Shown: positions 1 to 10,961 of the stretch, piece by piece | How the letters are laid out: the number at the start of each line of letters is the position of its first letter | Numbering within the stretch: position 1 is the first letter of the stretch | Origin: Cyanophora paradoxa | Taxonomy: Eukaryota > Glaucocystophyceae > Cyanophorales > Cyanophoraceae | DNA length: 64,000 nucleotides | Direction: 5' to 3' | NCBI GenBank assembly: GCA_004431415.1 | Contig: QPMI01000123.1 | Span: 62,001-126,000 of the forward strand | Notes under the pieces: model-generated | Seen by the model: only the letters and a program-made list of their open reading frames with translations | Databases searched by the model: none | Told to the model about the DNA's origin: nothing | Position numbers and translations under genes: made by a program

Positions 1-1
1 G

Positions 2-2250
2 GACATGAGCGGCAACGTGCTGGGAACCGGCACCGTCGGGATCACGGGCACCGTGACGTCGACGGGGCTGCTGAACATGAACGGGTTCCTGAACGTGCAC
101 GACAACAAGTTCGTTCTCGACGGGTCGGGTAACGTGCTCGCCACGGGCGTGGTGGGCATCACGGGCACGATCACGTCGACGGGGCTGCTGAACGCGAACG
201 GGTTCCTGAACGTGCACGACAACAAGTTCGTGGTGGACATGAGCGGCAACGTGCTGGGCACTGGGTTCGTCGGCTTGACGGGGACGCTGACGTCGACGGG
301 GCTGCTGAACGCGAACGGGTTCCTGAACGTGGGCGCGAACAAGTTCGTGGTGGACACGAGCGGCAACGTGCTGGGTACGGGCATGGTGGGCTTGACGGGG
401 ACGCTGACGTCGACGGGGCTGCTGAACGCGAACGGGTTTCTCAATGTTCGTGCCAACAAGTTCGTGGTGGATATGAGCGGCAACGTGCTTGGAACCGGCA
501 CCGTCGGGATCACGGGGACCGTGACGTCGACGGGGCTGCTGAACATGAACGGGTTCCTGAATGTTCACGACAACAAGTTCGTTCTCGACGGGTCGGGTAA
601 CATGCTCGCCACGGGCGTGGTGGGCATCACGGGCACGATCACGTCGACGGGGCTGCTGAACGCGAACGGCTTCCTGAACGTGCACGACAACAAGTTCGTG
701 GTGGACATGAGCGGAAACGTGCTGGGCACTGGGTTCGTCGGCTTGACGGGGACGCTGACGTCGACGGGGCTGCTGAACGCGAACGGGTTCCTGAACGTGG
801 GCGCGAACAAGTTCGTTGTGGACATGAGCGGCAACGTGCTGGGCACTGGGTTCGTCGGCTTGACGGGGACGCTGACGTCGACGGGGCTGCTGAACGCGAA
901 CGGGTTCCTGAACGTGGGCGCGAACAAGTTCGTGGTGGACACGAGCGGCAACGTGCTGGGCACGGGGATGGTGGGCGTGACAGGGACGCTCACGTCGACG
1001 GGGCTGCTGAACGCGAACGGGTTCCTCAATGTTCGTGCCAACAAGTTCGTGGTGGACATGAGCGGCAACGTGCTGGGAACCGGCACAGTCGGGATCACTG
1101 GCACCGTGACGTCGACGGGCTTGCTGAACATGAACGGGTTCCTGAACGTGCACGACAACAAGTTTGTTCTGGACGGGTCGGGTAACGTGCTCGCCACTGG
1201 TGTGGTGGGCATCACGGGCACGATCACGTCGACGGGGCTGCTGAACGCGAATGGATTTTTGAACGTTGGCACGAATCGCTTCGTTGTAGACATGAGCGGG
1301 AACGTTTTAGCAAGTGGTTCCCTTGGCGTTACCGGCACTGTTACGTCAACTGGCCTTCTAAACATTCCTTTCGGCGCCGTCACAGTGATGGTTAATCGTT
1401 TCGTGGCGGATACTAGCGGCAATGTTCTTGTGTCTGGCTTCATGGGCCTGACGGGAACTCTTACATCGACGGGCCTTCTGAACGTCAATGGGTTTATGAA
1501 CGTTGCGGGGAACAAGTTTGTCGTGGATACAAACGGAAATCTTTTAAGCACTGGTGGCCTTGGGGTCACCGGGACTGTGACATCGACGGGCTTGCTGAAC
1601 ATAAACGGGTTCCTGAACGTGCACGACAACAAGTTCGTTCTGGATGGGTCGGGTAACATGCTTGCCACGGGTGCTGTCGGCATTACTGGCACACTGACTT
1701 CTACCGGCCTTCTGCGAGCCAGTGGCGGTCTGAACGTGGCTGTTAACAAATTCGTCGTCGATACTAGTGGAAACGCGTTCATCACGGGAACACTTGCCGT
1801 ATCGGGCACTGTCACCTCGACGGGCCTACTGATGGCCAACGGCGGCATTCTCATCGGTACGAATCGGTTTGCTGTCGACGCGCTCGGCAACACGTTTACG
1901 GCAACCAGCTTGGTCGTCACCGGCATTTCGGTGTTCAACCAGCAGCTTTACACTGGGGCCGGCATGACAGTGAGCACGGACAAGCTGCAGATTGACGCCA
2001 GCGGCAACGTGCTTGCGACGGGCTCCATGGGCGTGACGGGCACTGTGACGTCGACGGGGCTTCTGAATGCGAATGGGTTCCTGAACGTGGGCACGAACAA
2101 GTTCGTGGTCGCGTCGACGGGCAGTACCTTGGCGACCGGCACTATGGGGGTAACCGGTACTGTGACGTCCACCGGTCTGCTGAACGCGAACGGCGGAATC
2201 TTTGTGAACTTGAACAAGTTCTCCGTCGACGGCGCCGGTAACACTGTTGT
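2..2250 (+). repeat. 117-bp tandem repeat array with higher-order units
   Basis: The AACGTGCT phase point recurs at 14, 131 and 248, exactly 117 bp apart. A higher-order period is also visible: the variant reading GTGCTGGGAACCGGCAC recurs at 14, 482 and 1067, which is 4 and then 5 units apart. Units up to about 1260 are nearly identical at the DNA level, and later ones diverge steadily. This pattern indicates recent unequal exchange or gene conversion at the 5' side of the array. Confidence 0.9.
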
Positions 2251-3364
2251 GACCGGTTCCCTGACAGTCACCGGCGGCATCGCTTCGGTCGGTTCTATCA
2301 CGGCAACTGGTATCGCTTACATGAACGGAGGCATAATTGTGACAACTGACAAGTTTGTTGTCGACGGCGCCAGTGGCAACACCCAGATCTCTGGCACTCT
2401 CACGGTGACGGGTGCCATCACTGCCTCGGGGAACATCACAGCCACCGGGGCTCTCACCGTAACGGGCGGCATCAACTCCGTCGGGGCGATCACGTCCACA
2501 GGAGTGCTGAACTCGAATGGCGGCATCACTGTGAGCGCGAACAAGTTCATCGTCGATGGCGCCAGTGGCAATACGCAGATCTCTGGCACACTTATAGTGA
2601 CGGGCGCCATTACAGCCGCGACCAGCATCACCACCACGGGAGCTCTCACCGTCAGTGGTATTACTTCGGTAGGCACAATCACGTCCACGGGCATGCTCAA
2701 CGCCAATGGAGGCATTACTATAAACAGTGGTGGCGTAAGCAGGTTTGCTGTGGACGCCGCGACCGGTAACACTGGGGTCACTGGCACACTCTCTGTGACA
2801 GGCGCGATGGGTGTCACGGGCGCATTCACATCTACGGGCGCAATCACCGCTCGAAGTGGCATTACTGTAGCCGCCGGCGGCGTTGCCGTAACAGCTGGAG
2901 GCATAAGTGTTACGGCCGGAGGCGTAAGTGTTACGGCCGGAGGCGTAAGTGTTACAGCCGGAGGAGTGCGGCTTGCAACTAACGTTATCAGCACCGGTGG
3001 CACGTATGCTCTCGACCCGGGATCGTCAACTGCATCACTTGCGGCCCCCATGCAGTACATCAACGCAGCAGGGATCACGATTGAGTTGAACTACGTAAAA
3101 TGCGTAACCCAAGGTCTCGGCGGAACGACGGCTGCTGGCGGATACGATGGTCTTTACAATGGATTCACATTCTACATCTACGTATCTCAAGCAACGAACT
3201 TCAAGTTCGTTCGCTCGGCGACGGTGACATCGCTGTACCCTGGCACAGGAACCAACGATGTAACGAACGTGCCAGCATATTCTAGGGGCTTGGCGGAATG
3301 CACATGCTTCTCGTCGTTCCGCTGGGTGTGCGCCTTCGACGGTGCCCCTCTAGTACACAGTTGA
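2..3364 (+). CDS. 39-residue tandem-repeat protein, 5' truncated
   Basis: One open frame enters from the left edge (the frame is already open as Asp before the first Met, inside a repeat) and ends at 3362-3364, so the true start lies outside. About 19 copies of a 39-residue unit (117 bp) follow, with consensus core TGTxTSTGLLNxNGFLNV then NKFVVDxSGNVLxTG. They grade into longer, more divergent units (about 2250-2850) and a short GGVSVTAGG-type run (about 2870-2970). A unique C-terminal domain of about 120 residues contains FTFYIYVSQ and several Cys. Such Gly/Thr/Asn-rich beta-type repeats resemble fibre or adhesin stalks, so an extracellular role is inferred. No membrane anchor is visible in the part present. 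The family is not recognised. Confidence 0.75.
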   Translation, partial: DMSGNVLGTGTVGITGTVTSTGLLNMNGFLNVHDNKFVLDGSGNVLATGVVGITGTITSTGLLNANGFLNVHDNKFVVDMSGNVLGTGFVGLTGTLTSTGLLNANGFLNVGANKFVVDTSGNVLGTGMVGLTGTLTSTGLLNANGFLNVRANKFVVDMSGNVLGTGTVGITGTVTSTGLLNMNGFLNVHDNKFVLDGSGNMLATGVVGITGTITSTGLLNANGFLNVHDNKFVVDMSGNVLGTGFVGLTGTLTSTGLLNANGFLNVGANKFVVDMSGNVLGTGFVGLTGTLTSTGLLNANGFLNVGANKFVVDTSGNVLGTGMVGVTGTLTSTGLLNANGFLNVRANKFVVDMSGNVLGTGTVGITGTVTSTGLLNMNGFLNVHDNKFVLDGSGNVLATGVVGITGTITSTGLLNANGFLNVGTNRFVVDMSGNVLASGSLGVTGTVTSTGLLNIPFGAVTVMVNRFVADTSGNVLVSGFMGLTGTLTSTGLLNVNGFMNVAGNKFVVDTNGNLLSTGGLGVTGTVTSTGLLNINGFLNVHDNKFVLDGSGNMLATGAVGITGTLTSTGLLRASGGLNVAVNKFVVDTSGNAFITGTLAVSGTVTSTGLLMANGGILIGTNRFAVDALGNTFTATSLVVTGISVFNQQLYTGAGMTVSTDKLQIDASGNVLATGSMGVTGTVTSTGLLNANGFLNVGTNKFVVASTGSTLATGTMGVTGTVTSTGLLNANGGIFVNLNKFSVDGAGNTVVTGSLTVTGGIASVGSITATGIAYMNGGIIVTTDKFVVDGASGNTQISGTLTVTGAITASGNITATGALTVTGGINSVGAITSTGVLNSNGGITVSANKFIVDGASGNTQISGTLIVTGAITAATSITTTGALTVSGITSVGTITSTGMLNANGGITINSGGVSRFAVDAATGNTGVTGTLSVTGAMGVTGAFTSTGAITARSGITVAAGGVAVTAGGISVTAGGVSVTAGGVSVTAGGVRLATNVISTGGTYALDPGSSTASLAAPMQYINAAGITIELNYVKCVTQGLGGTTAAGGYDGLYNGFTFYIYVSQATNFKFVRSATVTSLYPGTGTNDVTNVPAYSRGLAECTCFSSFRWVCAFDGAPLVHS

Positions 3365-3854
3365 TCCGTGTACATACCGATTTGAATTGAATAGTGGATT
3401 GGAGCTGTACAAATATCGTTTATTCAACCATCGAATATGGGCGACTCGGCTTCGACGTCGGCGAGTTTGAAGGGGGATTGTGTTTGTGCACAACAGTATG
3501 AGATCTAGGCACAACAACGTTGGTTCCTTGACAACGTTGGCACAACTTTATGAGATCGCAATATAGATCGGGATTTCGGGGCCCCGGGGCTAAACTTGGA
3601 CACTTGAAAAGGGCCTTCCGCGGGGTCCGCGGGGTCCCATGAATATACTAATGCAGGCCCCCCGGAGTGACTACAGGCAACCAATGTCCGTCTCGCTCTC
3701 GATTGAGGGCGGCTCCAGCTCTCGCTGCAGGCCCCCCGGAGTGACTCCAGACTTCACTGTTCAAGCACGCATGGAAATCTTCATGCTTATATTACCGCAG
3801 TACAATGCAAATGCTAGGCAACAATGTAAAGACCTACCCTCGTAGGGGGAGGGG

Positions 3855-3889
<35 letters not shown>

Positions 3890-5024
3890 CTTCCACTGGA
3901 GGAGACGCGGAGACACGGAGACTCCATCGCTACGCCCACTGACGACCTCACTCTCAACCTATCACCTACGGCCGCTCGCCGGGCCCTCGCGCCCGCCGCC
4001 GACCCGCCGTCGCCTGCGCGACTTGCGCCTCCACACCTCCCTCGCTACCGCCGGCACGCTCGCCTCCCGCCGCCACCGCTGCTCTTGCCCCCCCTGCCCT
4101 CTCTCGCCCGTCGCCCCAGTCGCCCTCCCCCACGGCCCCACCCTCCACCCCCTCCGCCCCTTCCGTTCTGCTGATCTCCCGCTACCCCAGGGAGGGGACG
4201 GTGGTGCGGGCTGCCGGGTGGAAGGTCGTCGGTCGGCCGCTGAACCCACCGGCGCCTGCCCCGGCCACGCGCCAGGCCGGGGTGGCCGGACCGCCGTGGA
4301 GGGGGCTCGTCATTGCCCGCGGCGGGGGGGAGGCGGTCGGCGGGCGGCTGGAAGCCCGGCGGAACGCGCCACTGAAGCCTCCCTCCTCCCGACCGCGGCT
4401 ACCCGACCCGGTCCTCCCCCGTCCTTTCCCACCGCCCAACGTCGCCCCATACCGTGCCCTCCTCCCTGCCCCCGTCCCCCTTTCCCCCGACCAATCTTCC
4501 CCGATGCTCCGAGCCCGGCGGCTCCACCAGGCCTGCTCTCGGACGAGCGAGCCCCCGACCCGACCCGCCGTGCCGACGACACGGCGGGCCGTACTCTAGC
4601 GTGTACAGAGTGGTTTAGATTATAGTGCGCCTTTTCGGAGGCCCTAGCTTACTAGACATAGCGCGCGCTAGCTACAGCTGCAGCTCACTTCACTGCCCAC
4701 CTCTGATTTCTATTCTCGTCCCTGGGTAGTCACTCCCTTTCCCGCGTAGGATCTTTCCTGTGCTGCAGCTCTAGACTTAAGTCCCCGGGGTAGCGTCTCC
4801 AGTTATTTCCACATCCGAGCTCCACCCGGTCCGATGTCCGAAAGGCTTAGTCCCGTAGGCTCATCTCTCGACTTGACACAGATGGACACCTCAGTTATAT
4901 CTCTAGCCATTTGTCTCGGTGTGTGCGAATTCATTTATACAGGCAACAATGTAAAGAGCGGATCAACCGTTGAACTTAGCGAGCTGACAACGAAGATCAC
5001 ATCAAATTCTTCAAGCCTTGAAGC
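3365..5024. other. Intergenic, with poly-G tract and GC-rich patch
   Basis: No gene is supported. The stretch holds a 20-bp direct repeat (GCAGGCCCCCCGGAGTGACT at 3653 and 3727), an uninterrupted run of 32 G at 3858-3889, and a GC-rich patch at about 3960-4600. Open frames in the patch run on several frames of both strands and look like composition effects. The rest has mixed composition and no recognisable signal. Confidence 0.6.
3858..3889 (+). repeat. Poly-G run of 32
   Basis: An uninterrupted G homopolymer preceded by a G-rich lead-in (3845-3857). It could form a G-quadruplex, or could partly be an assembly or sequencing length artefact. Shorter runs elsewhere (34013-34028, 38604-38623, 57355-57375) show that such tracts are a general trait of this DNA. 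Confidence 0.85.
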
Positions 5025-8000
5025 TTACAATCCTAATGATAAGCTACTCGTAGATAGGAGAAAAGAGGAAACCAGATAAATCAGAAGGCGGTGGAGCCCA
5101 GGCATCAACCCTCGGGCGCCCGATAGAGATGTCCCAGATCCAGCAGAAGTGGAAGTGGCTGTCAAGCCTGCAATTTGGAGGGTCTTCTTTGACACAGCAT
5201 CCTGCAAAAAGATCACATCTTTCATCCTGCGAAAAGCACATTTGGGCGCACTATTATGGCCTCGATCAGCATACGAGTTGTGGCAAACGTTCCACCCTTC
5301 CCGAAGGTCGCTTCAAGCACGACGCCTTGAGTAGAGCAACTCATTCTCTTCAAGGCGACCTGGGAGCGCTCAAGTGGACCAATCGCGCCTATGACTCCCT
5401 CGAACAAGCGCTCCTCCATCTTGTGTTGCCATTTGGTCAGCATGGGTATGGAAGAGGAGGAAATGACCGCGGGGTGTATAAAAAAGGAGCTATGGATGGA
5501 AAAAGGGGTAAAAAACGCTGTCACCCTGAGAAGCGTGTATCCAGATATCACTGAAGAACAATCCGATGTCGATGACGTCACGCGAATGACTAACGAGCGT
5601 GGATCCTCCTGCACATCCGCCGCTGCTGCGTATGGAGGCGAGTAGGTGTAGGAGCCAGCAGGGAAGGTATTTGAAGTCTCCGGAGCGATGCTCGCTACTT
5701 TCGCACCATTTACCTGCAGGAGTTTGCAAGTTGAATTTAACAGAGGGGCATCACAATTTCAAAGCTTATACTGACCACCAGCCCGCTCATGCTGCTGGCC
5801 GCTTTCTTTAGCGAATCCAGCAGCGTTGCAGCTTTTGTCGCCCCTATCGTTCCACTTGCAGTGATTTGATCTCTGATCGTAACTGAGAAGCTGCCTGTGG
5901 TAGCCAGGATGCGCCGTCTGAGTGCATTCCGGTTAGAGTGATCCCCAGACTCCGCTTAGCCAATCTTACCGCCGGTCCTTGCATGACGCATCTCCAACAT
6001 TAATCATGCTGTCGTCAAAACTTCCGCACTTATATCTCGTTATACTCTTGTCGAAGGTGCCACAAATGGTCTCCAGAATCGTTCGCCGTGCGCTGTTTGG
6101 GTTGAATGAGTTCCGCCATTCATCGCACTGCGTTGCGAATCAGCAACTGAATGCATTCTTACACAATCAGCAACTGCACACCTTCACACGGTTTTCGAAA
6201 TTTGAGGTCATCGATGATGAGTATTCCGTCACGGTCGAGTTTACAGCCACAGGAGCCGTCGGCCCTGAAACTGCGCTGCGCATCGCGATGTCCGCTGCGG
6301 GGACAGGTGACGGTGTTGGCGGCGGCGGCAGCATTGGAGTGGGTGTCGAGGTTGCCAAGGGTGAGGCGGAGGGCGCTGGAGTCATGGATGGCGCGGGAGA
6401 CGGCGTTGGCGGTGCAGAGCCTGTGATGATGTACACACGGTTGGATGCCGGCGATGAGTATCCGATCATGTTCTGCACAGCTATGCAAGAGTAATTCGTG
6501 CTGCTGGCAGTCAACGTCATCTGTACAGTCGTTTGTTAGAGAACGTTATAATGCTTTGAAGAAATGCGCACGGGAATTAGCGTAGTGCTTGATGTCGAAT
6601 TCCGAAACATGGAGTTCGTCGATGGTGGCAATTTAGGTGGCAAGCCAGGTGATGTACAAATCACCGTGCCACTGCTTGCCCTGTAAAACAGGCTGACTGA
6701 GAATACCACGTGCGCTGAGCGCTCGTAGAAAGGAAGGAAGAAGCCCGATTCGGGAGAGGTTATGGACGGGGTTGGAATTTGTGTTAGGATGATGACTGCG
6801 GTGCTTGCAGGCGACGTACTTCCACCATATGTCTGCGTCGCAACGCAGGAGTACTCTGTTCCTCCCAGGGGAAGAGGGACCTTGGAAGCAAAGAGCATGT
6901 TAAAAGTGGGAGTACAAGAATAATTCGACGGACCCACGTACCAAGACGACTCCAACACTGCTGGACTGACGACGGAATTCTGTTGAAAAAACGACCTCGA
7001 GTGCTGAAGGGCTGCGGTCAACGCAAAATCCATCCCTAGCTAGTATGCAATTCCCGAGAGGAATGCAGGACACATGTGCAGATGAGCTGACAGCCTCGAT
7101 CGCGAGGAAAAAATGGACATGGCCGGTTTCATCGCGAATGCCGAAGTCCGTTGGAGAAGTAATAGTTGGAGAAGGTACAACCGTTGTAAAATTTACGTGT
7201 GCACTCGGCATGGACTCGAGACCGTTCACAAATTGCGCTGCAGAGCAAAGATAATCCTTGTTTTGCAACAGTGCAAGCTGAGCGCATGTAAGTTGATTTT
7301 TCCAGTTAAAGGCATGCGGGGACGCACCTTGACTGTGGCAAAGGAACCGGACTTGGTGGCATTTACGCCATCGTAGTTCGAATTTGAATTCGAAACCGAG
7401 AGAGTGGTACCAACTTCTATGCAAGTGACCCTTGCGCCAGTGGATGAGACGTGCACGCTGACAGTCATGCTCGCTCTGAGGGGAGTGCCCTCAAGAACGG
7501 CAAAGCCAGTCGCTGGGCGAACTAAATTTGGCACGGGGGGGATCGTGTCGATTGGCGCTGGCGTCAAACTTGGCGCCGAAGTCACGTTGTTCACAACTTG
7601 CACAGCCGTGCATGAGTATCTCTTTCCAGCAGCCAAAGCGATCTAGGCACGATGCATCAATACACATACATGCGACAGATTAGAGAGGCAGCCACCTGTA
7701 CTGATGCAGACTGTAACTTTGCAGACTGCCGTTGAATGTCATCGTAGTCCACATTGACACTCGAAATCGATGTGCTTGTGCCAACTTCTGTGCACGTCAC
7801 GACAGCCCGTGTTGATGCAACATCGACTGTCAACGATATCGAGGTGTTCGCCGGACTCCCAGATAGAACAACAAATCCTGAAGATGTTACTGTCGGCAGA
7901 GGTGGCACCGTCGAAATAGCCACTGATGCGCTTGGGTCAGAGGTGGCGTTGTTGACAACCTGTATGGCTGTGCAATTGTAGAATTTTCCTCCAACGAGTT

Positions 8001-9936
8001 CAACCTAGCCAAAGCAATTCGATACGCATAAAATCACGAAATCGCGTTAATTTGCAAAGCCGCACCCGAACGAAAGCTGAACGGAACAGAATTCCGGAAT
8101 CCACGTTGTCATAATTAGAATCCGAGCTTGTCACTGTCACACTTGCACCGATCTCTCTGCAATTCACCGCAGCTCTCGTCGATGCTTCGTGGACGGCAAC
8201 AGAGAGATTCGCCTTGAGTGGGCTGCCATCGAGACGGATGAATCCACTGGATACAATACTGGGAGACGGGGCGAAGGTGTGGATCTGAACAGCACTTCCC
8301 GCTGGCGAAGTCCCACCCAGGATTGTCTGAGTCGCAGTACAAAAGAAACGCCTATTTCCGAGAAGAGCGACCTGCAAAAAGTCATACAAACCAGTGCAGT
8401 GTGACGAGAGAGCGGTGGACTTGTCGAACCTCTACCACAATGGAAGAGGAGGCGTTGCTGTTCACCGCGTAGCCCGACACCGTGGCACTGGAACCTTGCT
8501 CGCTGCAGATTACATCCGCCCTCGATGCATTCAGGTGAACCGTCACGTTGATGGCAGCTTTGAGGACTGGTGAGCCGGATGTCACAACAAATCCCGACGT
8601 GTTGATCGTCGGGGCCGGTGGTATGGTCGTGATGTTTACTGCGAAGCTGTCCGGAGATGTTATTCCTAGGACAGTTTGCGTAGCCACGCAAGAGTAGTCT
8701 TTCCCCCCTTCCAGAACAATCTGAAGTCCAGATGTGAATATACTCGTAGTTGAAGTAGTTCTATGCGGGGAGCAAGAATGGCATTCTCACCTTGATTACC
8801 GCAGACGTGCCAGATTTGACTGATGAAGAGGAATCGTAGTCAGATTCCGAACTTACGAGCGATGTTGATGTTCCCACTTCGGTGCACTTAATGACTGCTT
8901 TTGTAGAATTATCGAAGACATTGAGCGCTACTGAGGCTTGCAACGGATCTCCAGACCTCAAGAAGAAACCATGTCTTGCAAAGGATGGAGCTGCAGGAGT
9001 CGGGATTGTGCTGATGTCGGATGCTAAGCTGACGGGGGATGTGAAACCGTTTACATTCTGCGTTGCAGAGCAACTGTAATTTTTATTACGCTGAAGCTCG
9101 ACCTGCAGGCGTCAAAGGCGTCAGTATTGCGTGCTGTTTCGGCACCGAGCGGCTCACCCTGACGCGGACTGTGGAAACGTCTTTGACAGCAATCGTCCCA
9201 TCGTAATCCTGGTCTGGATTGGAGACAACGGTATTCGTGGGGGAAAGGTTTGGCCATAGGTCCAATTCTGTGCATGCCACGACTGCTCGTGTTGACATAT
9301 GATGCACATTCACGAAGATCGTGCCCCGTGGAGGCGTTCCATCCAGATCCATGAATCCACGTGGATTATCGGCTGCAACGATAATTGACGGAGGAACTGG
9401 TACTGTGTCAATGGAAGCAAAAAACGATCGATCCGAAGCCACCCCATTGACGGTCTGGGTGGCTTGGCATCGATAATACCTGTTCCCCTCCAGAGGTACC
9501 TGAGGGAAGATGGGGTGAATGTTTACAAGCAAACGTACACGCCTGAGCGGACCTTCATTATAGCGAGGTTTGAACCGGCTGCCTTAACCGGATTGTCGGC
9601 ATTGTACTCGACATCAGGGCTTGTACAGCAGTCTTCGAACGTCCCCAGCAGTCGGCAATACATTCTGGCCTTCGTGGACAGAACGTCGACAGTGACCGAG
9701 ATCGACGCCAGGCCGTTCTGATCCAACCCAACGAAGCCGCTGGTTGTGAGGACCTCTGCAAGATAGAAACATATGCGAGTGAGGGTCGCTACGTCATCTA
9801 GAGCGCGAGCTCGAGGGAACTCACGGCATCTTGCACAGCCGAAGTAGAATGCCAGCAAGAAAAGCAACATCGCTGGGCCGAATGTGACCCGGGCGGGCGC
9901 GCGGGACCGCGGGTGGTTGCAAATGAAGGACGCCAT
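5025..9936 (-). CDS. Surface-type multidomain repeat protein, gene A
   Basis: Start ATG at 9936. A second Met at 9870 begins a hydrophobic signal core (MLLFLLAFYFGCARC). Exon 1 ends at 9825 with a phase-1 GTGAGT donor and exon 2 starts at 9755. About nine domains of about 110 residues follow, each with TSGFVxLxGSP, then STRAxVxCTEVGTS, then a DYD motif, and after an intron a YxCxATQT...SP element. One exon per domain is the rule. Next come a Pro/Ala/Ser/Thr linker (about 6300-6430), a C-terminal domain with CDEWRNSFNPN and DDSMINVGDASCKD (about 5980-6130), TTGSFSVTIRDQIT (about 5850-5900), a LERSQVALKRMSC helix (about 5350), and a last exon ending in a hydrophobic tail (5025-5090). Paralogous throughout to the gene at 27369-32422. 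A role as a cell-surface adhesin or coat protein is inferred. Exon borders inside the array are approximate. Confidence 0.7.
6540..9755 (-). repeat. Exon-encoded domain array of gene A (about nine units)
   Basis: Domain cores (GF...STRA...CTE type) lie near 9.69, 9.33, 8.93, 8.56, 8.22, 7.85, 7.49, 7.10 and 6.73 kb, spaced about 350-400 bp including the intron. Introns fall after the IKV element, so exon and domain are in register. The last two units (7.10 and 6.73) are divergent and lack the GSP and CTEVGTS wording. They match the last two units of gene B better than their neighbours. Confidence 0.75.
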
Positions 9937-10470
9937 TTCGCTAGCCAACTCCAGCAGCAGCTGCTGCTGCTGAACGACGCGTACAATGCTGAGGGGTTCT
10001 GCTTTGAATTAAGGCAAAGACTGCAGTGGGCTGATGAGATGCGGCTGAGTCTGTGTTGCCTGCGGCTGTGCTACGGATTTTGAAGCTCTTGCCGCGTCCA
10101 GGAATCACAAGCACGGCACCAAGATCACGCTGGCTTCTCGCGCAGCATGGGCTTTCAAGCTATCTCACAGCACGATCGGAAGCTGCGGTGCCAAAATCCG
10201 AGGCTTCCCCGAGCTTCCCCGCGCCGGATGTCTGCGGCTGAAGTTGGCAGTGCTTGTGAGCGTACCCCAACGTTGCATACCCAGGGTCAAGCGAGCTAAT
10301 TCACCGTTTCCCGGTCATTTCCAGCATCCGTTATCCTGCTGGCAAAGTTGATCCGAAGCCTTCCGGTGCGCGCCGCCCCCCGCGCCACTTCCCCGCTCGT
10401 CCCCCGAGCGGCGCGAAAACGCGGGCTCTGCGTTGCATCATCGCACGCTGACCCCGGTCCCGCAGGCGCC
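9937..10470. other. Intergenic between gene A and TOM22-like gene
   Basis: Shared upstream region of two divergent genes. A CAG/CTG run lies at about 9950-9972. CTGACCCCGGTCCCGCAG directly before the next start codon (about 10448-10465) looks like an intron 3' end, so the downstream gene may have a 5' UTR intron here. Nothing else is recognised. Confidence 0.5.
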
Positions 10471-10795
10471 ATGCCCAAGTTCGAGGAGGACTTCGAGGAC
10501 GAGTACGAGGAGAGCACGAAGCCGATCCACAGGCGCATCGTGTCGAAGATCGTGAACGGCCCGGCCGCGCAGACGGCCAGCGAGTACGGGCAGGCGCTGA
10601 TGGGCCACTTCTACAAGCTGAAGGACAGCACGGGGCGCGCCGCGTGGGTCGTCTGCACATCCCTTCTCGTCCTCGGCCTGCCTCTCATGCTCGCCGTTGA
10701 GGTGCCCGCCCTTGACACACTGCCTGTTTGCGCTCTCCTGACCCGCCCCGCAGGAGGAGGTCGCGCTCTCCATGCAGAGCTCCCCGGCCACGTAG
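10471..10795 (+). CDS. TOM22: TOM22-like mitochondrial import receptor subunit
   Basis: Two exons (10471-10701 and 10754-10795, with a 52-bp GT-AG intron carrying CTGAC) give a protein of about 90 residues. The N terminus is acidic (MPKFEEDFEDEYEEST). A helical stretch follows, then a single hydrophobic segment AAWVVCTSLLVLGLPLMLAVE near residues 58-78 and a short Glu-containing tail. The Trp...TS-LLLGLPL...E pattern is the hallmark of the TOM22/TOM9 tail-anchored core subunit of the outer-membrane translocase. The small size fits the shortened cytosolic receptor domain known in plant-type TOM9. The assignment rests on this short motif alone. The start was chosen as the first Met after a likely UTR intron acceptor. 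Confidence 0.65.
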
Positions 10796-10961
10796 CTTGG
10801 CCCTTGAGCTAACCAGTACCTAGTTTGTTTCCTCGATGTAAGCTTCGCAAGCTGCAAGCTAGCACTTGCGCGATGTTCGCTGGCCCCCTGTGCTTTTGCA
10901 CGTTCTCTGTCTCTGATTGATCATTGCTCTGCTTGTCTTTGATTGATCATCGCCCTGCTAA

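Noticed and set aside
2-1300. CRISPR-like array
   Set aside because: The regular 117-bp repeats are contiguous coding units without unique spacers.
565-3078. Long minus-strand frames opposite the 39-residue repeats
   Set aside because: They mirror the 117-bp period and exist only because the repeat lacks stop triplets on that strand. The plus-strand product has sensible repeat and domain structure.
3962-4625. Coding gene in the GC-rich patch
   Set aside because: Frames are open on both strands with Pro/Arg/Ala-biased, non-conserved translations. No splice pattern or motif supports any of them.
10448-10470. Coding exon joined upstream of the TOM22-like start
   Set aside because: An acceptor-like sequence is present, but no upstream exon with a sensible N terminus was found. 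A 5' UTR intron is the simpler reading.
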